Assembly (NCBI GenBank): GCA_913058555.1 | Contig: CAJXRJ010000275.1 | Location: 1-9,064 of the forward strand | Origin: an uncultured bacterium | GTDB lineage: Bacteria; Planctomycetota; UBA1135; GCA-002686595 | Reading direction: 5' to 3' | DNA length: 9,064 nucleotides | Shown here: positions 1-6,880 of the stretch, one piece after another | Position numbering within the stretch: the stretch's first letter is position 1 | Layout: each line of letters begins with the position of its first letter | The notes under the pieces: generated by a model | The model's database searches: none | Told to the model about the DNA's origin: nothing | The model's input: the letters and a program-made list of their open reading frames with translations, nothing else | Position numbers and translations under genes: made by a program

Positions 1-2
1 CC

Positions 3-536
3 GGGGGCTCGTCCGCGGCGTTCTACGGCATCGACATCGTGTCGAACCGGTTCGCGTTGATCATCGATACGTCGGGTTCCATGTCGGCGAAGGCCTACAC
101 CGGGCCGACCCGCATCGAAGTGGCCAAGAAGCAGCTCGGCAAGACCCTCGACCGTCTGCGCGACGGCGTTCTCTTCAACGTCATCCCATTCGATACGGCC
201 GCCCGGCCCATGGAGGAGCGGTTGATTGAGCTCGGCGCCGATACGCGGGATGACTCGAAGGAATTCGCAGCGGCCCTGCGCGCGAGCGGCGGCACCAACA
301 TCCACGACGCCCTCGAGCTGGCCTTCGAGGATGTTCGTGTGGACACGATCTATCTCCTCTCCGACGGGGCTCCCAGCGCGGGTCCCATCGTGGATCCGAA
401 TGAACTTCGCGACGAGATCGCCCGCTGGAACTCGGTGCGGGGGATCACGATCCACTGCATCGCCGTGGGGCAGGACCATCCCCTTCTGAGGGGGTTGGCA
501 GCGGACTCGTCCGGAAAATACGTCCGAGTAGATTAG
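3..536 (+). CDS. vWA-domain protein, 5'-truncated by the window edge
   Basis: The last 177 residues of a longer protein. The frame is open to the left edge, and the GTG at 39 lies inside a continuous coding stretch (GGSSAAFYGIDIVSNRF), so it is not taken as the start. The visible part is a von Willebrand factor A domain. The MIDAS metal site is complete: the DTSGS motif is at 66-80, the conserved Thr of GGTN at 294-296 and the Asp of LLSDG at 363-365. The end (AADSSGKYVRVD) is the usual closing strand of bacterial vWA domains, so the domain lies at the extreme C-terminus. vWA domains bind protein partners through a divalent metal. The lead-in 'FYGIDIVSNRF' resembles large planctomycete proteins that place a C-terminal vWA domain after a repeat or enzymatic region, but that upstream part is not visible. 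The partner and process are unknown. A strong hairpin starts 25 nt after the stop, which suggests the transcript ends here. Confidence 0.9.
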   Translation, partial: GGSSAAFYGIDIVSNRFALIIDTSGSMSAKAYTGPTRIEVAKKQLGKTLDRLRDGVLFNVIPFDTAARPMEERLIELGADTRDDSKEFAAALRASGGTNIHDALELAFEDVRVDTIYLLSDGAPSAGPIVDPNELRDEIARWNSVRGITIHCIAVGQDHPLLRGLAADSSGKYVRVD

Positions 537-561
537 TCCAGGGGGGCGCTATCGGATCTGG

Positions 562-612
562 GCGCGGGGCCCGGGAATCGCACCATGGCGGAGCGATTCC
601 CGGGCCCCGCGC
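562..612 (+). terminator. Perfect 20-bp GC-rich hairpin, likely terminator
   Basis: Bases 562-581 are the exact reverse complement of 593-612. This gives a 20-bp uninterrupted stem with an 11-nt loop (582-592). It begins 25 nt after the stop of the vWA gene. The following bases (GTTCGTTCC) are not a true T-tract, so it is not a textbook intrinsic terminator, although very stable GC-rich stems without long U-runs are common 3' ends in high-GC bacteria. It could instead be an mRNA-stabilising 3' stem. Because the stem is perfect it would also form on the opposite strand. Confidence 0.65.
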
Positions 613-672
613 GTTCGTTCCGAGGTCATAATCGAACCTGGGGCGGCCCGGCCAACAGCTCGCCGCTTTAGA

Positions 673-717
673 TTCCGTATTAGGATGCCTGTGAGTATTA
701 TACTTTCAGGTATATAG
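673..717 (+). promoter_or_regulatory. AT-rich island, candidate promoter/operator for the enzyme-channel operon
   Basis: This is the only clearly AT-rich stretch in the 230-bp gap between two GC-rich genes. It contains two overlapping -10-like hexamers: TATTAT at 696-701 and TATACT at 699-704, each one mismatch from TATAAT. TTCCGT at 673-678, 17 bp upstream of the first hexamer, is only a weak -35 match. A short inverted repeat, TATAC (699-703) and GTATA (710-714), overlaps the -10 region and could be an operator half-site pair. The spacing to the ATG at 767 leaves a leader of roughly 55-65 nt. The placement is inferred from base composition and position only. Confidence 0.35.
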
Positions 718-766
718 AGGGGGCGCCCGCTCCTTCCCCGGTCGCTCTGGAACGAACCCGACTTTG

Positions 767-3142
767 ATGGCCAACGAAACGCCGCCCTCTGACATTCACC
801 CCGTGCTTGGGGTCTTCCCAACGGGCCTCATCGCCGGCGGGCTTCTCGCCGTGTCCCGAGCCGCCCTCGAGCGCTCGGCCGCCGTAGCGGCTGGCCAGGA
901 CCTGGCGGGTGTGGAGTTTCGTTTGCTCGCCCAGGCGACCCGGTGGCCCGAACTCCTCGGAGAAGCGCTCATCGCGGGGGTCGTGAGCGCCCTGGTGCTC
1001 ACCTACGCCCTCGCGGGGCGGCACTTACCGTCCATCGCCTTCGGCGTGGTCGTCTCTCTGGTGGCCTTCACGGCGTTCATGACCGGATATCCCGAGGCCC
1101 TACCCGGGTTCAGCCCCGCGAGTCTCGGTGCAGCGGTGGGGATCGCGGCCGTGGCCTTTGTTCTCGCCCGCATGCCTCTTGCCGGTCCGGTTCCGCTCGT
1201 CGTCGCCGCTCTGGTGGGGTTGGGTCTGCCTTTCGCCGGCGCCGAGTACGTCAAGCGCACCCAGCCCGGCATGCCGGTGCGCAGCGTTCTGATCGACTTG
1301 GTCGCTGCGACGGACCTCCTCCAGACGATCTCGGAGCGGCCGGACGCACCGATCCAGCCCGGCGTCATTACCCCCAGCATCGACCAGCGAACGGACACGG
1401 GCGACAAGCCGTGCCTGATCATGCCGCCGCCCGCGTCCCAGGACTTCATCGTGCCAGGCCACGCGGACGGGACACGCCTCGAAGTCGCGGTAGGGGCTGA
1501 CGGGACGCTCTTCCAGCACATCCCCGGCGGCGTCGACGTCGAGTACCGCATCTTCGTGGACGACGAGCTCGCCTGGAGCACGCGCTACGCCCATCGCCCG
1601 GTGGACCCCACCGACCGCACCTTCGACACCACGGGACTGCAATGGCGTCACGTGGAAGAAGACGGGCAGGCTGGCCTTCCCTTGCGGGCGGGCCAAACCG
1701 TGCGTTTCGAAACGGAGCTCGTGGGGGATAGCGCCGGCAAGGACTACGACGGCAAGCACCTGAAGCTCGGGTTCGGCGGGGCCTTCATCGTGCGCAACGG
1801 TCGTATCCCGCGCACGGTGGCGAAAAGGTCGGCGCCCAACATCGTCTACATCGTGATGGACACCCTGCGCGCCGATCGCGTCGGTTGCTACGGATACGGG
1901 CGCGACACCACACCCAACATCGATCGCCTGGCCGCCCGCGGCCTGCGCTTCACCGATGCCTACGCCACGTCCAGCTGGACCTGGCCCAGCACGGCCTCGC
2001 TCCTGACGGGTCTACCCCCCGACGCCCACGGCGTGCGGAGCTCCGCCGCGTGCACCCTCAACCAGCGCATCGACACCCTGGCGGAGGCCCTCCAGGCCCG
2101 GGGCTACACGACGGCTGCGTTCGTGGGCAATCCGATCGTCGAGCCCGCGCGATACTTCGACCAGGGCTTTGAGTCCTTCAACGTCGAGGTCCCGGTCTTC
2201 CGAATGTCCGATGAGGTGGTGCCCAATGCCCTCGATTGGCTGGAGAAGCACGCGCCCCTGCGATTCTTCATGTACCTGCACCTCGTCGACCCCCACACGC
2301 CGCACCGCCCGAGTCCTGCCCAGATCGAGCGGCTTGGCATGGTGCCCAAGCCCGCCGATTGGCCAGAGGATGGCCTCGACCGCGTGAGCTATACCGAGCC
2401 GCCGAATCCGGAGACGCGCGCCTATGTGAACGACCTCTACGACGCGAGCGTCGCCACGGGCGACTACTGGGTGGGCGAGATCATCAAGAAGATCGATCGG
2501 CTGGGGCTTACCGAATCCACGGTGATCTGCTTCACCACCGATCACGGGGAGGAGCTCTTTGACCATGGCACCCACGGCCACGGCCACGACGTCTGGGAGG
2601 AGCTGGTTCGCTCGCCGCTCATCTTGGCGGGCCCGGATATCTCCCGGGGCATTCGCCGCGGGGCGGTCAGCAACCGCTACGTCCCGACGACCCTGGCCCG
2701 CATCGCGGGGGCCGGCCTCGAGCCCTTTGGGCTCTCCGTCGACCTCGTGAAGGATCCAACCCCTGACAAAGCGCTCTTCGAAACGACGAAGGGGGTGTGG
2801 GGGACTGCGCGTTACCAAAACCTGTACGGCCTGCGTCAGGCCGGCGAGGTGGTTCATTGGCGCGGCAGGGAGGTCGACTCGGATCAGGTTCCCGCTGCCG
2901 ACATGCGCTACTACGACGTGCTTGCGGACCCAGAGCAGCAGAAGGACCTCATTCGCATCATGGAGAGCGACGCCCGCAGTTCGGTTCGGTCCCTGCAAGA
3001 GCTTGTGGAAGAGGCGCGCGAGTCCCTGCCGCCGCTGGTCCTCGGTGTCGGGGAGCAGGGCCGCGGGGTCCTCGGGGGCATCGGCTACGAAGACAGTGCC
3101 AATCGACCGGGCGCCGACGACGACTCTGACGAGGATCAATAG
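767..3142 (+). CDS. Membrane-anchored sulfatase/phosphotransferase-like enzyme (alkaline phosphatase superfamily), Thr nucleophile
   Basis: A 791-residue protein. I chose the ATG at 767 over the adjacent in-frame TTG at 764; no good Shine-Dalgarno sequence precedes either. Residues about 13-157 form some five hydrophobic helices. Residues about 200-345 look like an exported beta-rich domain. Residues about 356-750 are the sulfatase-family catalytic domain: NIVYIVMDTLRADR (358 on), SSWTWPSTASLLTG (402 on), HLVDPHTPH (505-513), TTDHGEEL (590-597) with HGHGHD (603-608), and the closing YYDVLADPEQQKDL motif typical of sulfatases. The formylglycine signature CxPSR reads TWPST, so Thr405 sits at the nucleophile position, and the GKWHLG-type Lys/His segment is absent (GYTTAAFVGN, 446-455). 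D365, T405, D592 and H593 resemble the metal/nucleophile set of lipoteichoic acid synthase and phosphoethanolamine transferases. It is therefore probably a phosphodiesterase or phosphotransferase, though databases would call it 'sulfatase'. Its substrate is unknown. The C-terminus is an acidic tail. The channel gene follows 33 bp downstream, suggesting one operon. Confidence 0.88.
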   Translation: MANETPPSDIHPVLGVFPTGLIAGGLLAVSRAALERSAAVAAGQDLAGVEFRLLAQATRWPELLGEALIAGVVSALVLTYALAGRHLPSIAFGVVVSLVAFTAFMTGYPEALPGFSPASLGAAVGIAAVAFVLARMPLAGPVPLVVAALVGLGLPFAGAEYVKRTQPGMPVRSVLIDLVAATDLLQTISERPDAPIQPGVITPSIDQRTDTGDKPCLIMPPPASQDFIVPGHADGTRLEVAVGADGTLFQHIPGGVDVEYRIFVDDELAWSTRYAHRPVDPTDRTFDTTGLQWRHVEEDGQAGLPLRAGQTVRFETELVGDSAGKDYDGKHLKLGFGGAFIVRNGRIPRTVAKRSAPNIVYIVMDTLRADRVGCYGYGRDTTPNIDRLAARGLRFTDAYATSSWTWPSTASLLTGLPPDAHGVRSSAACTLNQRIDTLAEALQARGYTTAAFVGNPIVEPARYFDQGFESFNVEVPVFRMSDEVVPNALDWLEKHAPLRFFMYLHLVDPHTPHRPSPAQIERLGMVPKPADWPEDGLDRVSYTEPPNPETRAYVNDLYDASVATGDYWVGEIIKKIDRLGLTESTVICFTTDHGEELFDHGTHGHGHDVWEELVRSPLILAGPDISRGIRRGAVSNRYVPTTLARIAGAGLEPFGLSVDLVKDPTPDKALFETTKGVWGTARYQNLYGLRQAGEVVHWRGREVDSDQVPAADMRYYDVLADPEQQKDLIRIMESDARSSVRSLQELVEEARESLPPLVLGVGEQGRGVLGGIGYEDSANRPGADDDSDEDQ

Positions 3143-3175
3143 GCTCCCCGGATCGACCGGCGGTAAGGTCCATGG

Positions 3176-6100
3176 ATGCGCCGCATCCCTGGACTCCTGA
3201 TCGTCGCCTTTGCCCTCGTTCACGCCGCGCTTGCCGCAACCGCAGCTTCGCCGCAGGGCGAGCCCGTCACGGAAGGCCAGGGGGCCGAGGAAAGCACGCC
3301 CGTGCCCTCTGCGTCGAAGCGCCAAGAGCTTCCCCCGAAGGTGGACGTCGAGGCGAAGCTCGCGGAATGGAAGGCGCTACCGCCCGATGCCCCGAACCGC
3401 GACGAGCTGGTTCTGGCCTACGAAGTCGCCCTGAACGCGATCCGCGGGATCGAAGAGCTGCGTGAGCAGCGCCGCGAACTCGCGATCAAGGCTGCCGGCG
3501 CCAAGGACAAGGTGCCCCTCCTCGAAGCGGCGGTCGCGGAGCCGCGCGGAGGTCCACCGGATCTCGCGGCGGAGCTCAAGGGCAAGACCGTCGAGGACAT
3601 CGATCGTCTTGTGAGCGAGGCGGCCCTCGTGGCCGAGGAGCTGCGACGTGAATCAGACGGGCTTCAGGTCGAGCTGCGCGAGAGTAGCGATCGGCGGCTG
3701 GGCATCGCCGAGAGGCGTTCTGAGGTGGAGCTGGCCTTGGCGGCGCCGCGGGACGCGACCTCCGATGGAGAGGGGGGGGCCCTCGCGGACGCCCGTTCGT
3801 TGGCGGCCCTCGCCAGGCGCGTGCAGCTCGAAGAGGAGCTCCGCACCCTGACGGACCGGGAATCGACCTTCGACGCACGGTTGGACCTCCTGCGGGCGGA
3901 GACGGCGTGGGCACGCATTGAGGCCGACGAGGCGAGCGCCCGGCGCGAGGCCCTTGAGGAAGCGCTCAACGCAAAGCGCGCCGCAGAAGCCCTGTTGCTG
4001 GAGAGCGAGGCGAACAAGGCGCTCAACGAAGCGTCGATGGAGACGACGGCGTTCGAGAAGATTGCCGAGGCGACCGTGGCGATTCGGAGCGGCAACCTGG
4101 ATGTCGCCCAGCGCCAGCAGAAGCTCTCGAATCGCCGGCAGAAGATCGAAGACAAGATCAAGGACTTCACGGCGCGGTTCCAGGAAACGAAGGATCGAGT
4201 GAAGGAGCCCGCGCTCGCCAGGGCGAACGGTCTGCGCCTCCGGGGTGAACTGCGCGATATCGCCAAGGAACGCGCCCTCGAGCTGGCCGCGCCCGATGTC
4301 GAAGGCGACCTCGCGGAGGCGCAGGTCAAACTCTCCCAAGTCGGCCAGAAGCTTGAGGCCCTTCGGGCCGGTCGTGGCTGGATCGAGGATGCGGTCGAGG
4401 CGGCCACCGCGGAGGGCCAGGCGGAGGAGGATGCGCGCACCCTCGCAAAGAAGACGAGGAGCGAGTACATCGAGGCACTCCAGGATTCGGCGAAGGCGCT
4501 GGGGGCGGAGATCGAGGTCCTCGGCGCCCTTTCGGTCAAGCGTGCGGAGCTTGCCCGGATGCTCAAGGAGTACGACGCGTTCGTGATCGAACGGGTGCTG
4601 TGGATTCGCAGTTCGGCACCCGCTTGGCGCATTCGGGCATCGGACATCGAGCGCGAAGCGCGGGACGCTTTGGCCTTGGGGCCCTGGCGAGCGATCAAGG
4701 ATTCCGTCCGGGATGGCGGGCGCCTTTCTACCCGTCCCATCGCGTCGCTGGTGGCCCTGCTGGTGCTCTTCGGGGCCCGGCGCAGGTTGCGACGCGCGCT
4801 GCAGGAGGAGGGCGAGCTCGCGGGGCAACGCACCCAGGTCTCCATCGCGCCTACGCTGCGCGCGCTGGTGCTCTCTGCGCTCATCGCGGCGCCCTACGGC
4901 GCGCTCCTGTACGGGATCGGGATCTTCCTGACCCAGCTCGAGGTGGACGCGGAGCACGCGAGCTACGTGCTCGCCCTGGCCGACGGCTGCTGCCGCGCCG
5001 CGATCCCGCTCTGGCTTATCGGCGCCATGCGCGTCCTCGTGCGCAAGGAAGGCCTCGCCGAGGCGCACTTCCGATGGACGGAAGAGGCCACGAAGCTGGT
5101 GCGACGGAATACCGTTTGGCTGTTTGCGATCGCGCCGGCCGCGGCCTTTCTCGCGGAGTTCTTCGCTGGCATCAGCGGTTCGGCGACCGGTGACATGGAC
5201 GCGATCTTCGCGCCGCTCGGCCTCGAATCCACTACCGGAGCAGAGGGCCTGTCCCGGGCGGCGTTCCTCGTAGATGTGCTCGCATGTGCCGTGTTTGCCT
5301 ACCGAGTGCTCCATCCGGCCCGCGGGATCCTCGCGATCAACGCCGGGAAGATGCGCTCGGGGGATCTTCTGACCCGCCTGCGGCGCCTTTGGTTCCTGCT
5401 CCTGATGGCGGCGTTGATTGCGTTCGGCTTGGTGGCGATCCTTGGGTATGGCTACACCGCCCGAAGCCTGTTCAGCCGTTTGGTGCTCTCGGTGGCTTTG
5501 CTCGTGGGGATCTTCGTCGTGCGTGGCACGGCCCTGCGCTGGATTCGGCTGGAGTTGCGCGCTGAGGCCTTTGAGAAGCTGCGCAAGCGCCGCGAGGAAA
5601 TGCGCGCGAAGCGTCAGGCGGAGATCGAAGTGCGGCGCAGCGCGGGGGAGGACGTTGAAGAGCTCGAGTCGGAAGGCCTTGAGGTGGAGGATCAGGAAGT
5701 CGACGTGGCGACGCTCTCGTCCGACGTGCTGGGCCTCGTGCGCATTGTGACGGGGTTCGCAGCCGTCCTTGGCGTCCTGGCGACTTGTTCGTCGGTGCTT
5801 CCTGCGCTTGGGGTCTTCGACGGTGTGGAGCTTTGGCAAGAAGAAGTCACCGTGGCGCAAGCGGTGGCGAAAGACGGCGCAACGGAAGCCATGCAGGCGG
5901 TCACCACCTACGAGTGGGTGACCCTGGGGAACGTGGGGGTCGCGGGACTCATCTTGCTCTTGATGTGGCTGGCGATCCGCGACGTGCCGTCCTTGCTCGA
6001 GTTCATGCTCCTGAGGCGCTTGAATCTCGGGTCGGGCGAGAGGTACGCGATCACGACCCTGCTGCGGTACGCGATCACGGTCGTGGGGCTCGCCCTCGCC

Positions 6101-6724
6101 TTCGATGAACTTGGTCTGTCGTGGTCGAAGCTGCAGTGGCTTGTGGCCGGCGTGTCGGTGGGTCTCGGCTTCGGCTTGCAGGAGATTTTCGCCAACTTCG
6201 TGAGTGGTATTACGCTGCTCTTTGAACGGCCGGTGCGCGTCGGGGACTGGGTCACGCTCGGGGAGATTGAGGGCGTGGTCTCCAAGATTCGAATTCGTGC
6301 CACGACGATTCGCGACCGTGACCTGAAGGAGTTGATCGTTCCCAACCGGGAGTTCATTACGGGACGGTTCATCAACTGGACCCTCTCGGACCCCGTGTCG
6401 CGCGTCACCCTAAACGTGGGTGTGGCTTACGGATCGGACACGGAGAAGGCGATTCAGCTGCTTCTCGAGGCAGGACGGGGCTCGACCTACTCCGTGGCGG
6501 AACCGGCGCCTAACGTCGTCTTCATGAGCTTCGGATCGTCGTCCCTCGACTTTGAGCTCCGGGTCTTTGTGGCTGGCCGCGAGATCAAGCCACGGGTCGT
6601 CCACGACCTGCATATGCGGGTGGACGCGGCGTTCCGTGAGGCGGGCATTGAGATTGCGTTCCCCCAACAGGATGTTCACCTGAGGACGGTTCCGGCGGGT
6701 CAGGACACCGGTTTGGCTACCTGA
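3176..6724 (+). CDS. MscK/KefA-like large mechanosensitive channel (MscS superfamily)
   Basis: A 1182-residue channel, close in size to E. coli MscK (about 1120). The ATG at 3176 gives a clean signal peptide (MRRIPGLLIVAFALVHAALA, cleavage near residue 20-25) and has AAGG 7 nt upstream. An overlapping ATG at 3172 is out of frame. Residues about 45-500 are charged, Glu/Lys/Arg/Ala-rich and probably coiled coil in the periplasm. About 11 TM segments follow, near 519, 561, 597, 646, 695, 738, 768, 852, 914, 957 and 985. The last is the pore-lining helix (GVSVGLGFGLQEIFANFVSG, ending 1011). The MscS beta domain contains FERPVRVGDWVTL, a VPN motif at 1055-1057 and a C-terminal alpha/beta domain. 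Arg-rich sequence after TM1 agrees with a periplasmic N-domain and cytoplasmic C-terminus. A roughly 60-residue loop between TM7 and TM8 runs from strongly basic to strongly acidic (about 797-848). The expected role is opening under membrane tension to release solutes on osmotic downshock. It is likely co-transcribed with the preceding enzyme. Confidence 0.93.
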   Translation: MRRIPGLLIVAFALVHAALAATAASPQGEPVTEGQGAEESTPVPSASKRQELPPKVDVEAKLAEWKALPPDAPNRDELVLAYEVALNAIRGIEELREQRRELAIKAAGAKDKVPLLEAAVAEPRGGPPDLAAELKGKTVEDIDRLVSEAALVAEELRRESDGLQVELRESSDRRLGIAERRSEVELALAAPRDATSDGEGGALADARSLAALARRVQLEEELRTLTDRESTFDARLDLLRAETAWARIEADEASARREALEEALNAKRAAEALLLESEANKALNEASMETTAFEKIAEATVAIRSGNLDVAQRQQKLSNRRQKIEDKIKDFTARFQETKDRVKEPALARANGLRLRGELRDIAKERALELAAPDVEGDLAEAQVKLSQVGQKLEALRAGRGWIEDAVEAATAEGQAEEDARTLAKKTRSEYIEALQDSAKALGAEIEVLGALSVKRAELARMLKEYDAFVIERVLWIRSSAPAWRIRASDIEREARDALALGPWRAIKDSVRDGGRLSTRPIASLVALLVLFGARRRLRRALQEEGELAGQRTQVSIAPTLRALVLSALIAAPYGALLYGIGIFLTQLEVDAEHASYVLALADGCCRAAIPLWLIGAMRVLVRKEGLAEAHFRWTEEATKLVRRNTVWLFAIAPAAAFLAEFFAGISGSATGDMDAIFAPLGLESTTGAEGLSRAAFLVDVLACAVFAYRVLHPARGILAINAGKMRSGDLLTRLRRLWFLLLMAALIAFGLVAILGYGYTARSLFSRLVLSVALLVGIFVVRGTALRWIRLELRAEAFEKLRKRREEMRAKRQAEIEVRRSAGEDVEELESEGLEVEDQEVDVATLSSDVLGLVRIVTGFAAVLGVLATCSSVLPALGVFDGVELWQEEVTVAQAVAKDGATEAMQAVTTYEWVTLGNVGVAGLILLLMWLAIRDVPSLLEFMLLRRLNLGSGERYAITTLLRYAITVVGLALAFDELGLSWSKLQWLVAGVSVGLGFGLQEIFANFVSGITLLFERPVRVGDWVTLGEIEGVVSKIRIRATTIRDRDLKELIVPNREFITGRFINWTLSDPVSRVTLNVGVAYGSDTEKAIQLLLEAGRGSTYSVAEPAPNVVFMSFGSSSLDFELRVFVAGREIKPRVVHDLHMRVDAAFREAGIEIAFPQQDVHLRTVPAGQDTGLAT

Positions 6725-6880
6725 AGAACGTCTCGTTTTGGGGGTCCATTATGGGAATTGCATTGTCCTTGTATGGGGGAACCCCCTGGGCCTCAGGAGC
6801 CGTCTAGTCTTGCTGTCCCCCGCTGCTCGCCTCCCGGGCGCTAGACGGACCTTTTCTCCAGACCTTCCTTTGGATTTTTC
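6725..6880 (+). other. Intergenic region between channel gene and secreted-protein gene
   Basis: A 156-bp gap. It holds a small G5-AA-C5 hairpin (6775-6786) and a longer-range inverted repeat (6800-6848, listed separately), followed by pyrimidine-rich sequence up to the ATG at 6881. No convincing -35/-10 pair is visible. No Shine-Dalgarno sequence precedes the ATG (the last bases are TTTGGATTTTTC). It presumably contains the end of the operon transcript and the start of the next one. Confidence 0.5.
6800..6855 (+). terminator. Inverted repeat CCGTCTAG/CTAGACGG followed by CTTTT, possible terminator or leader structure
   Basis: CCGTCTAG at 6800-6807 is the exact reverse complement of CTAGACGG at 6841-6848, with a 33-nt intervening segment. 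The right arm is followed by ACCTTTTCTCC, the nearest thing to a T-tract in the window. It lies 75 nt after the channel stop and 32 nt before the next ATG. It could therefore terminate the operon transcript or be a leader element of the secreted-protein gene. The long loop makes simple intrinsic termination uncertain. Confidence 0.35.

Noticed and set aside
39..41. GTG as start codon of the vWA protein
   Set aside because: The open frame continues upstream to the window edge with family-like sequence (FYGIDIVSNRF), and starting here would leave the vWA domain without its usual lead-in. The gene is best read as truncated.
620..640. Minus-strand GGTTCGATT resembling a tRNA T-loop
   Set aside because: The flanking bases do not form the 5-bp T-stem, and no acceptor stem or anticodon arm is found nearby.
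764..766. TTG as start codon of the membrane enzyme
   Set aside because: An ATG follows immediately in frame at 767. No ribosome binding site favours the TTG.
1978..1995. Canonical sulfatase with formylglycine site
   Set aside because: The overall fold fits, but the signature reads TWPST with neither Cys nor Ser at the modified position and no Arg, so I did not call it a sulfatase outright.
3143..3175. Possible terminator or promoter between enzyme and channel genes
   Set aside because: Only a 4-bp CCGG repeat is present in 33 bp. Nothing supports a transcription boundary, so the genes are treated as one operon.
2012..3325. Minus-strand open frame (437 codons) opposite the enzyme gene
   Set aside because: It overlaps the sulfatase-fold coding region and the start of the channel gene. 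It shows the same GC-driven composition and no motif. A shadow frame.
3653..5860. Long minus-strand open frame (735 codons) opposite the channel gene
   Set aside because: It is antisense to a gene with clear signal peptide, TM and MscS motifs. Its product is a low-complexity Arg/His/Pro/Gln-rich sequence typical of the complement of high-GC codons, with no recognisable domain.
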